Positions 43,995-53,181 of a stretch of DNA of 64,000 nt are shown here, in pieces. A program made the position numbers and the translations under genes. How positions within the stretch are numbered: position 1 is the stretch's first letter; each line of letters begins with the position of its first letter. The stretch covers positions 24,454 to 88,453 of the forward strand of contig JANOWJ010000043.1 in the NCBI GenBank assembly GCA_031417835.1, in the 5' to 3' direction. Under the pieces are notes generated by a model. The model made no database searches, was not told where the DNA came from, and worked only from the letters and a program-made list of their open reading frames with translations. This DNA comes from JADJLQ01 sp031417835. GTDB taxonomy: Bacteria > Bacteroidota > Bacteroidia > Chitinophagales > Saprospiraceae.

Positions 43995-45509
43995 TTAATT
44001 GTTGATCAGTTGTTCAGATTTTTGTTTTCTAATATCCGATGCATGGATAGAATGTTTAATTAAATGTTTTACGACGGGCTTAGCTTTGAGTTTGAGCAGA
44101 AATTCATATGCAAAAAGACCTTTAGAAATATGGATCATAAAGCTATTCCACCCTACTAAAAATCTCGACCACATATTGAGTCCCAGTGCTTCAGGATAAG
44201 GTGCAGCTATAGCGATCAGTTCCTGTACGACCATACCCGATTGCTCACATAGTCGTTGGATCGACTTTTTGGTAAATAACCTTTTATGGCCAAGATCAAG
44301 TATACCCCGGCGGCCATAATTGAATCCCCCAAACAAGAGTTGAAAGCGGGTAATAAAGAACCCCACATTAGCTGCAGAAAGATAAATATCAGGGTCAGAT
44401 AATTTTACATAATCGCGAATAGAGTCCAACATAGCCTCGGGATGCTCCAAGGTCTCCAGAAAATCAGCTAGCAATATGACATCATACGAATTTGCATCAG
44501 GCAATATGGAGAAATCACTAAAATCCGAAGCTATAAAATGGGTATAGTGATCAGCTGTTCCGGTTTGTAGGCTTCCAAAACAAGTGACTTGACAGCCTTT
44601 TTTGATCAACTCTTGAGAAACCAATCCATAGCCCACGCCAATCTCTAATACCTTAGAGCCTGGTGCGATTTTTTCAATGATGGAGGAATGCGATGACTTG
44701 TAGCCTGATTTTAGGCGATAAGGATGATGCATCTGATCCAGATCATACTCTCGCTTATAGTAGATGCCCATCTGTTGCATGCGACTATGTATCGAAGCTT
44801 TGATGATATTATAAGCATATTTTGTACCGTTAACATAGCAGATTTCATCACCATAATGTGTAGGGATCGGTACTTCATGAATCTTCATCTTGGCCATCAC
44901 CAATTGAATAATGATCTGCGTATCGAAATGGAAATCATTCGAATTTCTTTCAATCGGCAGCCTAGCGAGCGATTTGACCGCATAAGCCCGGTATCCGGAA
45001 TGAAACTCTGATAGCGATGTATGCAGAATACGGTTCTGCATTTGTGTCAATACAATGTTTCCAACAAATTTATAATACGGCATCTTGCCTTTGAGTGCAT
45101 CTTTTTTATTCAACATCCTGGACCCAAATACGGCATCTGCCTGACCTTCTACTATAGGAGACACTAGTCGATCAAATTCTTCAGGAGCATATTGGCCATC
45201 ACCATGCAACAATAAGACTACCTCAAATCCATTGATCTGTGCATAATGATAGCCCAATTTTTGATTACCCCCATACCCTTGATTTTGAGGATTATACAAT
45301 ACGGTAATGTTGAGCTCAGGATGAGCTTTTTGATAATCTAACGCCCGATCGAAAGTAGAGTCCTTAGATTGGTCATCGATGATCAATATTTCATAATCAT
45401 ACTTTCCTAAGGTGGTCTTGGGTATCCGGGTCAATACCTTTTCGATATGCCGTTCTGCATTGTATGCAACGATAAATATCAGGAGTCGGGTGCGGTCGGG
45501 CATGATCAA
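43995..45509 (-). CDS. Fusion of GT2 glycosyltransferase and class I methyltransferase
   Basis: A 504-residue bifunctional protein. Residues about 8-240 are a GT2 domain: LLIFIVAYNAERHIEKVLTR, ILIIDDQSKDST, NQGYGGNQKLGYHYA and LLHGDGQYAPEEFDRLV. Residues about 270-430 are a SAM-dependent methyltransferase: KVLEIGVGYGLVSQELIKKG (motif I), YDVILLADFLETLEHPEAML. The GT2 half resembles polyprenyl-phosphate hexosyl transferases. The fusion may both transfer and methylate a sugar on a lipid-linked glycan. It lies in operon with the polytopic transferase (5 bp gap) and is divergent from the Dpm1-like GT2. Confidence 0.85.
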   Translation of the reverse strand: MIMPDRTRLLIFIVAYNAERHIEKVLTRIPKTTLGKYDYEILIIDDQSKDSTFDRALDYQKAHPELNITVLYNPQNQGYGGNQKLGYHYAQINGFEVVLLLHGDGQYAPEEFDRLVSPIVEGQADAVFGSRMLNKKDALKGKMPYYKFVGNIVLTQMQNRILHTSLSEFHSGYRAYAVKSLARLPIERNSNDFHFDTQIIIQLVMAKMKIHEVPIPTHYGDEICYVNGTKYAYNIIKASIHSRMQQMGIYYKREYDLDQMHHPYRLKSGYKSSHSSIIEKIAPGSKVLEIGVGYGLVSQELIKKGCQVTCFGSLQTGTADHYTHFIASDFSDFSILPDANSYDVILLADFLETLEHPEAMLDSIRDYVKLSDPDIYLSAANVGFFITRFQLLFGGFNYGRRGILDLGHKRLFTKKSIQRLCEQSGMVVQELIAIAAPYPEALGLNMWSRFLVGWNSFMIHISKGLFAYEFLLKLKAKPVVKHLIKHSIHASDIRKQKSEQLINN

Positions 45510-45656
45510 AAATCAAAATATTGTGTAAAATTAAATAAATTATTAATATGTTTCATTACTAGCTGACAGCCTATTGCACCGCAAAGTAGCAGTTCATGTT
45601 CAAACGCGTATTATCGAGCAATTATTAGCACTATATTCGGCCCTTTATCCCACCAC

Positions 45657-46379
45657 ATGGAGTATACTCTTTCCGTCCTGATACCCGTATACAACGAAGC
45701 CCTTACCGTCTTTACTATACTAGAGAGTGTCTATTCGGTCAGATTGGATCAAGGCGGTAAGCTGGAGGTACTGGTGATCAATGATTGCTCTACCGATGGT
45801 ACGGAAGATGAAGTGCTTCGTTTTACCAAAGCGCATCCAACTCTTAATTTGAAGTATTTAAAACATGAAGTCAATAAAGGTAAAGGGGCTGCCTTACATA
45901 CCGGTATCCGGGAGGCTTCAGGAGATTACATCATCATCCAAGATGCAGACTTAGAGTATGATCCTCAGGAGTACAACCACTTACTCGGCCCGATATTAAA
46001 TGGCAAGGCAGATGTAGTGTACGGTTCTCGTTTTGCTGGGGATAGACCACATCGGGTTTTATTTTTCTTACATACCTTGGGCAATAAATTTTTAACCTTT
46101 TTATCTGATTTATTGACCAATATCAACCTGACCGATATGGAGACCTGTTATAAATTATTCCGAGCTGACCTGCTAAAAGGACTTCACTTAAAAGAAAAGC
46201 GATTTGGATTCGAACCGGAAGTCACGGCTAAAATAAGCAGAGTACCCAAAGTCAGAATCTATGAAGTCGGTATATCCTATTATGGGCGATCGTTTGCAGA
46301 AGGCAAAAAAATAGGATGGCGCGATGGGTTCAGAGCTATCTATTGTATCTTGAAATACAATCTTTTTTCTAGAAAATAA
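45657..46379 (+). CDS. Dpm1-like family 2 glycosyltransferase
   Basis: A 240-residue GT2 enzyme of the dolichyl/undecaprenyl-phosphate mannose or glucose synthase type: SVLIPVYNEALTVFTILE, VLVINDCSTDGTEDE, NKGKGAALHTGIREASGDYI, IIQDADLEYDPQEYNHLL (DxD equivalent DAD) and GSRFAGDRPH. It has no C-terminal membrane helices and is short, as typical for Dpm1. It makes a lipid-linked sugar, a possible donor for the neighbouring polytopic transferase. It converges on gyrB with 2 bp between stops, and is divergent from the GT2-methyltransferase. Confidence 0.88.
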   Translation: MEYTLSVLIPVYNEALTVFTILESVYSVRLDQGGKLEVLVINDCSTDGTEDEVLRFTKAHPTLNLKYLKHEVNKGKGAALHTGIREASGDYIIIQDADLEYDPQEYNHLLGPILNGKADVVYGSRFAGDRPHRVLFFLHTLGNKFLTFLSDLLTNINLTDMETCYKLFRADLLKGLHLKEKRFGFEPEVTAKISRVPKVRIYEVGISYYGRSFAEGKKIGWRDGFRAIYCILKYNLFSRK

Positions 46380-46381
46380 CT

Positions 46382-48328
46382 TTAGATATCTACTTTAGCA
46401 TACTTTGCATTTGCCTCTATAAACTGACGCCGGGGTTCCACTTCTGATCCCATCAACATCGAGAAGGTACGATCAGCCGTAGCGGCATCTTCAATATCTA
46501 CTTTTTTGAGCATGCGCTCTTTTGGATCCATTGTAGTCGTCCACAGTTGATCTGCATTCATCTCGCCCAGACCCTTATATCGTTGGATCTTTACATTGGC
46601 TTCATTGCCACCTTTGGCCAGATGTTCGACTGCTTTTTTACGGTCTTCTTCATTCCAGCAATATTGTTGTTGTTTGCCTTTGGACACAAGATAAAGTGGT
46701 GGCGCTGCGATATATATGTACCCGAGCTCGATCATGGACCGCATGTATCTAAAGAAAAAAGTCAGAATCAAAGTCACGATATGACTGCCATCGATGTCGG
46801 CGTCGCACATGATCACCACTTTATGGAATCGCAGTTTATCTGTATTTAATTTACGCTCCCCATCCTTCTCCTCTATACGAACTCCGAGTACATTAAAAAT
46901 GTTTTTAATCTCCTCACTTTCATAGATCTTATGTTCAAAGGCTTTCTCTACATTGAGGATCTTACCTTTTAGGGGTAGTACAGCCTGGAAATTTCTATCT
47001 CGTCCCGTTTTGGCGGTTCCTCCTGCACTCTCTCCTTCCACCAGATATACCTCACACTCCTCAGGTCTCCTGCTGGAGCAATCTGCAAATTTATCAGGTA
47101 CAGAGATACTACTCATTCCTTTTTTACCTATGATCAGTTCTCTGGCGGCTCGCGCAGCCTCTCGCGCTCTCGCGGCGAGGACCACTTTTTCCATAATTTT
47201 TTTTCCATCACCAGGATTCATTTCCAAGTAGTGCTTCAGGATATCTCCTACCGCACGCGATACCACAGTGGTGACTTCATTATTTCCGAGTTCACCTTTG
47301 GTCTGCCCTTTAAACTGTGGTTCGGGGATCTTGATAGAGATGACAGCGGTCAAGCCTTCTCTAAAATCCTCGCCGACTACTTTAAATTTTAATTTTGAAA
47401 AATACCCATTAGACTCACCATACTCTGTAAACACTTTGCTCAATGCTATACGCAGACCTTTTAAATGGGTGCCCCCTTCACGGGTATTGATATTATTGAC
47501 GAAACTGTAGATATTTTCATTGTAGCCATCATTGTATTGCATAGCTACATCGACTTCAATATTATCTTCTTTGCCTTTGACTACGATAGGTTGGTCGATC
47601 AGTGGTGTACGCCCTTCATCCAAGTAGGTCACAAATTCTGCGAGTCCACCCGTAGATAAATAATCCTCGCGCACGGGATGACCGTCATCATCCAACTCAC
47701 GCTCGTCGTGCAGTTCCAATTTGAGGCCGGGATTGAGGAATGATAACTCATGAATCCTGTTAGATAAGGTCTCCCGCTTATACTCCAGTACTTCAAAGAT
47801 GGTACTATCAGGTCTGAAGGTAATCGTGGTGCCTGTTTTATCAGATGCACCCACGACCTTGATATCAGCCAATGGTTTGCCTTTGGAGTATTCTTGAGTC
47901 CATACCGTGCCTTCTCGATGGATTTCAGCTTTCAGATATTCACTCAAGGCATTCACGCAAGATACCCCCACTCCATGCAGACCCCCAGATACCTTATAGG
48001 TGTCTTTGTCAAATTTACCACCTGCGTGTAGTACAGTTAAGACAACTTCTAATGCGGATTTTTTGAGCTGCTCATGATAGCCTGTCGGTATTCCTCGCCC
48101 ATTATCTGATATGGTGATGGAATTATCTTTATGAATAGTGGTGATGATGTGCGAGCAATATCCTGCTAAATGTTCATCGATCGAGTTATCTATGACCTCC
48201 CACACTAAATGGTGCAAGCCCTTGGCATCCGTAGAGCCAATGTACATGCCGGGCCGCATTCGGACAGCTTCTAATCCTTCAAGGGCGTGGATATTTTTTG
48301 CGGTATATTCACCTGGTTTTTGTGTCAT
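46382..48328 (-). CDS. gyrB: DNA gyrase subunit B
   Basis: A 648-residue type IIA topoisomerase B subunit: ATP site EVIDNSIDEHLAGYCS, GRGIPTGYHEQ, GGLHGVGVSCVNAL, and the TOPRIM motifs EGESAGGTAKTGRDR and CDADIDGSHI, ending RQFIEANAKYAKVDI. With gyrase A it introduces negative supercoils. The start chosen is ATG 48328: a TTG at 48355 would lie inside a perfect -7 promoter (48353-48360), so the upstream nine codons are probably not translated. No inserts are evident and length is normal for Bacteroidota GyrB. Divergent from tsaE. Confidence 0.95.
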   Translation of the reverse strand: MTQKPGEYTAKNIHALEGLEAVRMRPGMYIGSTDAKGLHHLVWEVIDNSIDEHLAGYCSHIITTIHKDNSITISDNGRGIPTGYHEQLKKSALEVVLTVLHAGGKFDKDTYKVSGGLHGVGVSCVNALSEYLKAEIHREGTVWTQEYSKGKPLADIKVVGASDKTGTTITFRPDSTIFEVLEYKRETLSNRIHELSFLNPGLKLELHDERELDDDGHPVREDYLSTGGLAEFVTYLDEGRTPLIDQPIVVKGKEDNIEVDVAMQYNDGYNENIYSFVNNINTREGGTHLKGLRIALSKVFTEYGESNGYFSKLKFKVVGEDFREGLTAVISIKIPEPQFKGQTKGELGNNEVTTVVSRAVGDILKHYLEMNPGDGKKIMEKVVLAARAREAARAARELIIGKKGMSSISVPDKFADCSSRRPEECEVYLVEGESAGGTAKTGRDRNFQAVLPLKGKILNVEKAFEHKIYESEEIKNIFNVLGVRIEEKDGERKLNTDKLRFHKVVIMCDADIDGSHIVTLILTFFFRYMRSMIELGYIYIAAPPLYLVSKGKQQQYCWNEEDRKKAVEHLAKGGNEANVKIQRYKGLGEMNADQLWTTTMDPKERMLKKVDIEDAATADRTFSMLMGSEVEPRRQFIEANAKYAKVDI

Positions 48329-48352
48329 GTTTAAGTCTTGATTTTCGGTAGG

Positions 48353-48360
48353 CAAAGGTA
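48353..48360 (-). promoter_or_regulatory. Bacteroidota -7 promoter element for gyrB
   Basis: The minus strand reads TACCTTTG, a perfect TAnnTTTG element, 24 bases before ATG 48328. It decides the start of gyrB because an alternative TTG would overlap it. Confidence 0.6.
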
Positions 48361-48468
48361 CAAAAAATCACCCAGTTTTATGTATTTTACTTTCGAATAA
48401 TCTTATTTATTCTATAATATAAAGTTTACATTTTTAATTATTTATATATATAATTTATTATTAATATA

Positions 48469-48894
48469 ATGAATATCTGCAAATCAATCATTTATTCGGC
48501 AGATTCTATTGATGCGGTCGCATCTACTATCTTTTTTCAATACCCTGATATCATAAAATGGGCCTTCTATGCACCGATGGGTGCAGGCAAAACTACCCTT
48601 ATCAAAGCGCTCGTCAAAAAGCTGGGATCCATTGATGAAGGTTCGAGCCCTACCTTTGCCATTGCAAATCAATATAAGTCTAGCCAGTACGGTGATTTGT
48701 TTCATCTGGACCTTTTTCGATTACAATCCCTGGATGAGGCCTTCCAAGCAGGTATTTATGACTTGATATCATCGCCAGGATATTGTTTCGTTGAGTGGCC
48801 TGAACTGATCGAGCCTTGGATGGATACGACCTGGGGCAAGATAACCATCCATCGATTGGATGATTGGTCAAGACAACTCGATGTCACTGTATAG
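48469..48894 (+). CDS. tsaE: tRNA threonylcarbamoyladenosine biosynthesis ATPase TsaE
   Basis: A 141-residue ATPase of the TsaE/YjeE family. The Walker A motif is GAGKTT (residues 38-43), followed by the family block VKKLGSIDEGSSPTFAIANQY, LFHLDLFRLQSLDEAFQAGI and CFVEWPELIEPWM (Walker B-like end). TsaE helps TsaB-TsaD make t6A37 in ANN-decoding tRNAs, an essential modification. The other tsa genes are not in the window. Upstream (divergent from gyrB) is AT-rich and free of recognisable promoter motifs. Confidence 0.9.
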   Translation: MNICKSIIYSADSIDAVASTIFFQYPDIIKWAFYAPMGAGKTTLIKALVKKLGSIDEGSSPTFAIANQYKSSQYGDLFHLDLFRLQSLDEAFQAGIYDLISSPGYCFVEWPELIEPWMDTTWGKITIHRLDDWSRQLDVTV

Positions 48895-48964
48895 ATGCTT
48901 CGAGATTAAAGACTGTTCTGTATAAATGCTGATAAAATCCATACTGCCGGGTCTTCTTCTTTCG

Positions 48965-48972
48965 TAAATTTG
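48965..48972 (+). promoter_or_regulatory. Bacteroidota -7 promoter element for the planctomycete-type operon
   Basis: TAAATTTG, a perfect TAnnTTTG element, lies 35 bases before the ATG at 49008 and would drive the four-gene cluster. No clear -33 TTTG at the ideal distance. Confidence 0.5.
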
Positions 48973-49007
48973 ATCTAATTTCGGACATTGGTTGAAAAGG
49001 TTATCGC

Positions 49008-51674
49008 ATGTCAAAATCATTTTCTTATTTCATTTTAGTTCTGTATGGCCTCGCTTCCAGTTCTTGTGGTCAACAGGAAATTATAGATTATAGCGCTCAA
49101 GTGAAGCCTATCATCAACAATAAATGTATCGCTTGCCATGGAGGCGTAAAAAAACAAGGCGGTTTTTCATTTTTATTCGAATCAGAAGCCAAAGCCAAAC
49201 TGAAATCCGGAAAATATGCCATCGTACCCGGCAAGCCGGGAAAAAGTGAAATGATCCGGCGCATTAATGATAGTGATCCCGAATCTCGGATGCCATATGA
49301 TCATGAACCTCTGCCGCAAGATGAAATAGACATCTTAACTCAATGGATAAAACAAGGTGCTTCATGGGGGGAACATTGGGCATATCAAAGTATACAAAAG
49401 CCTGAAGTTCCTAAATTAGGGGCAGAATGGGCTAAAAACAGCATCGACCCATTTATTGTTGATAAATCGAGTGGACTAGGTCTACAGCCTTCTGGTCCGG
49501 CTGCTCCGGCCACACTAGCCCGACGGGTGGCATTAGACTTGATAGGGTTTCCTGCTTCAGATTCTATACTATCTGATTATATTCAATCTCCTTCGGATGC
49601 CACATACGCTCGATTGGTAGATACCCTTTTAGCTTCGCCCCATTTTGGGGAAAAATGGACTTCCATGTGGTTGGATCTCGCCAGATACGCTGATACCAAA
49701 GGGTATGAAAAAGACGATAGCAGGGTGATCTGGCGGTATAGGGACTGGTTGATCAAATCGTTTAATGCAGACATGCCTTATGACCAGTTTCTAAAAGAGC
49801 AGTTGGCAGGTGATTTATTGCCCAATCCTACAGAGGACCAATATCTCGCTACAGCATTTCATCGCAATACGATGACTAACGATGAAGGAGGTACTGATAA
49901 TGAAGAATTCAGAGTAGCAGCGGTGATAGACCGGGTCAATACCACCTGGGAGACCCTGATGGGTACTTCATTTGCCTGCGTCCAATGCCACAGTCACCCT
50001 TATGATCCGTTTCGCCATGAGGATTATTATCAATTTATGGCTTATTTTAATGATACTCGCGATGTAGATAGTTGGGCGGACTATCCTATAATCAGACATT
50101 TAAAACCAGCACAGAAGTCAAAACTAAGTACATTAGAAACTTGGCTTAAGTCAAATACAGATTCACAGCAAGTCAATAACATCATTCATTTTATAAAGAC
50201 CCTTCAACCTTCAGTCAATTCCTTAGAATCTAATACCTACACGAATTCTGAATTGGCTGATACGAAGTGGCTGGGTATGCGCAATAACTCCTCTGCTCGT
50301 ATCCCCAACTTCCCATTAAATGACCATGATGTTTTGATCCTAAATTATACCAATGTCCTTAAAAAAGGAAAAATCCAGATCAGATTGGATAAAATCGATG
50401 GTCCTATGTTGGCCGAGTTCATCGCCAAGCCTACTGATAAATGGTTATTGACCGAAGTTCCAATAAAACCGATAGCAGGTAACCACGATATCTGGTTGTT
50501 ATTCTCAAGCCCGGATTTAAAAGATCCTAATCAAACTGGCATCCTCTTCGATTATTTTCACCTCACACACAAATTTCCAGAAGGCCCTTCCAGTCAAGAG
50601 TACAAAAAGCTTTACTGGTCATTGTTGACCGAGCCGTGTGAAAACACCCCAATCTTATTGGATAATACGAAAGACATGCACCGGACGACTCAACTGTTTG
50701 AGCGAGGTAGTTGGTTATCAAAAAGAGACACCATGACGGCTAATGTGCCAGCTAATTTAAACCCTTTCCCAAAGGATGCCCCCAATAATCGTCTGGGTAT
50801 GGCGATGTGGATGACGGATAAAACACATCCGTTGACTGCACGTACGATAGTCAATAGACTGTGGGAGCAATTATGGGGCACGGGACTGGTGGAGACGCTA
50901 GAAGATCTAGGCAGTCAGGGTGCAGCCCCTACTCATCAAGCATTATTAGATCATCTCAGCATGCGATTGATGAATGAACATCGCTGGAGTCTCAAAGCAC
51001 TACTCAAAGAAATGGTGATGAGTGCCACCTACAGGCAGGATTCAAAAGTGACAGCAGAACAACTCAAAGCCGATCCAAACAATAAATATCTGATGCGAGG
51101 GCCAAGAGTCAGGTTATCAGCAGAACAGATAAGAGATCAGGCTCTCGCTGTGAGTGGTATAATGAATATGGAAATGTATGGCCCACCGGTCATGCCATTT
51201 CAACCCGAAGGAGTATGGCTATCTCCTTATAATGGGGATAAATGGGTCAAGAGTCAAGGAAAGGGTAGATTCAAACGAGCGCTTTATACCTTCTGGAAAC
51301 GAACGAGTCCTTATCCAGGCATGTCCAATTTTGATGCGATGGGTAGAGAGATCTGCGCATCGAGAAGGATTCGCACAAATACACCCCTACAAGCATTGAC
51401 GACATTAAATGATTCCGCATTTATTGAGTTAGCGACTCATCTGGTAGATCGTGTAGGCTGGACCAAACCTGAAGAAAATATAAGCAAAGCATATCAATTG
51501 CTGTCCGGTAAAAAGATTGATGATCAACGGGCCATTGTGCTCCTACAATTGTATACGGAAGCCTTAGCCTCTTATTCAAAATTACCTGTGAAAGGCAAGA
51601 ACCCTGAAAAACAAGCGATGGTCCTTGTAGCCAATACATTAATGAATCTGGATGAAGTGATCACCAAAACCTAA
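49008..51674 (+). CDS. PSCyt1-DUF1549-DUF1553 planctomycete-type cytochrome protein
   Basis: An 888-residue lipoprotein (SSSCGQQ, Cys20). A PSCyt1 cytochrome domain near the start has CIACH (Cys40, Cys43, His44). Then come DUF1549 (LGFPASDSILSDYIQSP, MWLDLARYADTKGYEKDD, GTSFACVQCHSHPYDPFRHEDYYQ with a second CxxCH) and DUF1553 near the end (LGMAMWMTDKTHPLTARTIVNRLW, VRLSAEQIRDQALAVSGIM, RTNTPLQALTTLNDSAF). This layout is best known in Planctomycetota (PSD1 proteins) and some Verrucomicrobia, and is found in Bacteroidota beside DUF1501. The role is not established; a periplasmic electron-transfer role is likely. It ends 6 bp before the DUF1501 gene. Confidence 0.9.
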   Translation: MSKSFSYFILVLYGLASSSCGQQEIIDYSAQVKPIINNKCIACHGGVKKQGGFSFLFESEAKAKLKSGKYAIVPGKPGKSEMIRRINDSDPESRMPYDHEPLPQDEIDILTQWIKQGASWGEHWAYQSIQKPEVPKLGAEWAKNSIDPFIVDKSSGLGLQPSGPAAPATLARRVALDLIGFPASDSILSDYIQSPSDATYARLVDTLLASPHFGEKWTSMWLDLARYADTKGYEKDDSRVIWRYRDWLIKSFNADMPYDQFLKEQLAGDLLPNPTEDQYLATAFHRNTMTNDEGGTDNEEFRVAAVIDRVNTTWETLMGTSFACVQCHSHPYDPFRHEDYYQFMAYFNDTRDVDSWADYPIIRHLKPAQKSKLSTLETWLKSNTDSQQVNNIIHFIKTLQPSVNSLESNTYTNSELADTKWLGMRNNSSARIPNFPLNDHDVLILNYTNVLKKGKIQIRLDKIDGPMLAEFIAKPTDKWLLTEVPIKPIAGNHDIWLLFSSPDLKDPNQTGILFDYFHLTHKFPEGPSSQEYKKLYWSLLTEPCENTPILLDNTKDMHRTTQLFERGSWLSKRDTMTANVPANLNPFPKDAPNNRLGMAMWMTDKTHPLTARTIVNRLWEQLWGTGLVETLEDLGSQGAAPTHQALLDHLSMRLMNEHRWSLKALLKEMVMSATYRQDSKVTAEQLKADPNNKYLMRGPRVRLSAEQIRDQALAVSGIMNMEMYGPPVMPFQPEGVWLSPYNGDKWVKSQGKGRFKRALYTFWKRTSPYPGMSNFDAMGREICASRRIRTNTPLQALTTLNDSAFIELATHLVDRVGWTKPEENISKAYQLLSGKKIDDQRAIVLLQLYTEALASYSKLPVKGKNPEKQAMVLVANTLMNLDEVITKT

Positions 51675-51680
51675 TCTGAC

Positions 51681-53180
51681 ATGAATAAAAAAAGTATAAC
51701 CCTTGAAGCGTATCATAGGGATTTGATGCAACATACCCGACGCAATTTTTTACGGGAAACCTTTTTGGGATTAGGGGGAGTTGCCCTTGGCGCTTCCTTT
51801 GCAGGTTGCAAGCCTACAGCCGTTCCTTCCATCCATAACCTTGCTGCGTTTGATTCGAGTAGACCTCTGATCCCTCGAGCTCCACACATGGTCCCCAGGG
51901 CTAAGGCAGTGATCTATCTACACATGGCAGGTGCGCCTTCACAATTGGAGCTATTTGATTATAAGCCGGAATTAAAAAAAGTAGATGGCCAAGATTGTCC
52001 CCAATCGTTTTTAGAGGGTAAAAAATTTGCATTTATCCGGGGTGTACCCAAAATGTTGGCATCACAAGCAGAGTTCAAACAATATGGCCAGAGTGGAGCA
52101 TGGACCAGTAATTATCTACCTCATTTTCAGACCATTGTTGATGAAGTCAGTTTTCTGAAAGCGGTCACTACGGATCAGTTCAATCATGCACCGGCTCAGC
52201 TGCTCATGCATACCGGCAGTGCTCGTCTGGGTCGTCCAAGCATAGGCTCCTGGGTGACCTACGGTCTTGGGTCAGAAAACAATGATTTGCCGGGTTTTGT
52301 AGTACTTAATTCCGGTGGACAAAATCCGGATGCAGGCAAAAGCGTTTGGGGCAGTGGCTTCCTACCTTCTGTCTATCAAGGTGTCCAATGCAGAAGTGTA
52401 GGCGAGCCTGTATTGTTCCTAAAAGATCCGGAAGGCATCAACAGAGATCTTCGCAAAGCTTCCATTGAAGCAATCAATAAGATCAATCACCAGGAATATA
52501 GTGAATATGGAGATCCGGAGACCTTGAGTCGCATCGCCCAATACGAGCTGGCCTATCGGATGCAGATCTCTGTACCTGAAGTCATGAATATCAAAGACGA
52601 GCCTGCATATATCCATGAGATGTACGGCACTCAACTCAATAAATCGTCCTTTGCCAATAATGCTTTATTAGCTCGCAAACTTGTAGAAAATGGAGTTCGT
52701 TTTGTGCAATTATTTGATTGGGGCTGGGATACGCATGGTAATGTCCCCGACGGGTCCGTCGATGTAGGTTTGATCAATAAGTGTCGACCGATCGATAAAG
52801 CGATGACTGCGCTGATATTGGATTTAAAACAAAGAGGTTTATTGGATGACACCTTGATCGTATGGGGCGGGGAGTTTGGTCGTACTCCTATGGCTGAAAA
52901 TCGCGAAGGAGTACCTAATCAATATCCTGGTCGAGATCATCACTCCGAAGCATTCACGATGTGGATGGCAGGGGGTGGCATCAGAAAGGGTCATACCTAC
53001 GGTGCGACAGACGAGATGGGCTATTCTTCCATCAGCGGTAAAGTAACTCCATTTGATATCCAAGCGACGATCTTACACCAACTCGGTTTTGATCATGAAA
53101 AATTTACTTATCCATTTCAAGGCAGACCCTATAGGCTCACCGATGTAGCCGGCAAAGTAATCCACCAAATCCTTGCTTGA
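51681..53180 (+). CDS. DUF1501 family protein (Tat-exported, sulfatase-fold-like)
   Basis: A 499-residue protein. The N-terminus carries a Tat signal: HTRRNFLRETFLGLGGVALGA (twin Arg), then GCKP. The body has DUF1501 blocks: KAVIYLHMAGAPSQLELFDYKP, HFQTIVDEVSFLKAVTTDQFNHAPAQLL, GLGSENNDLPGFVVLNSG, VRFVQLFDWGWDTHGN, and LIVWGGEFGRTPMAENR, GRDHHSEAFTMWMAGGG. The alkaline-phosphatase/sulfatase fold with metal-binding Asp and His is clear, but the formylglycine Cys/Ser motif is absent. Partners of DUF1549/DUF1553 proteins everywhere; function unknown. It overlaps slightly with the next gene's upstream codons. Confidence 0.88.
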   Translation: MNKKSITLEAYHRDLMQHTRRNFLRETFLGLGGVALGASFAGCKPTAVPSIHNLAAFDSSRPLIPRAPHMVPRAKAVIYLHMAGAPSQLELFDYKPELKKVDGQDCPQSFLEGKKFAFIRGVPKMLASQAEFKQYGQSGAWTSNYLPHFQTIVDEVSFLKAVTTDQFNHAPAQLLMHTGSARLGRPSIGSWVTYGLGSENNDLPGFVVLNSGGQNPDAGKSVWGSGFLPSVYQGVQCRSVGEPVLFLKDPEGINRDLRKASIEAINKINHQEYSEYGDPETLSRIAQYELAYRMQISVPEVMNIKDEPAYIHEMYGTQLNKSSFANNALLARKLVENGVRFVQLFDWGWDTHGNVPDGSVDVGLINKCRPIDKAMTALILDLKQRGLLDDTLIVWGGEFGRTPMAENREGVPNQYPGRDHHSEAFTMWMAGGGIRKGHTYGATDEMGYSSISGKVTPFDIQATILHQLGFDHEKFTYPFQGRPYRLTDVAGKVIHQILA

Positions 53181-53181
53181 T

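Noticed and set aside
48630..48660. tRNA T-arm-like sequence (GGTTCGAGCCCT)
   Set aside because: It lies in the conserved SSPTFA region of tsaE and has no acceptor or anticodon stem around it.
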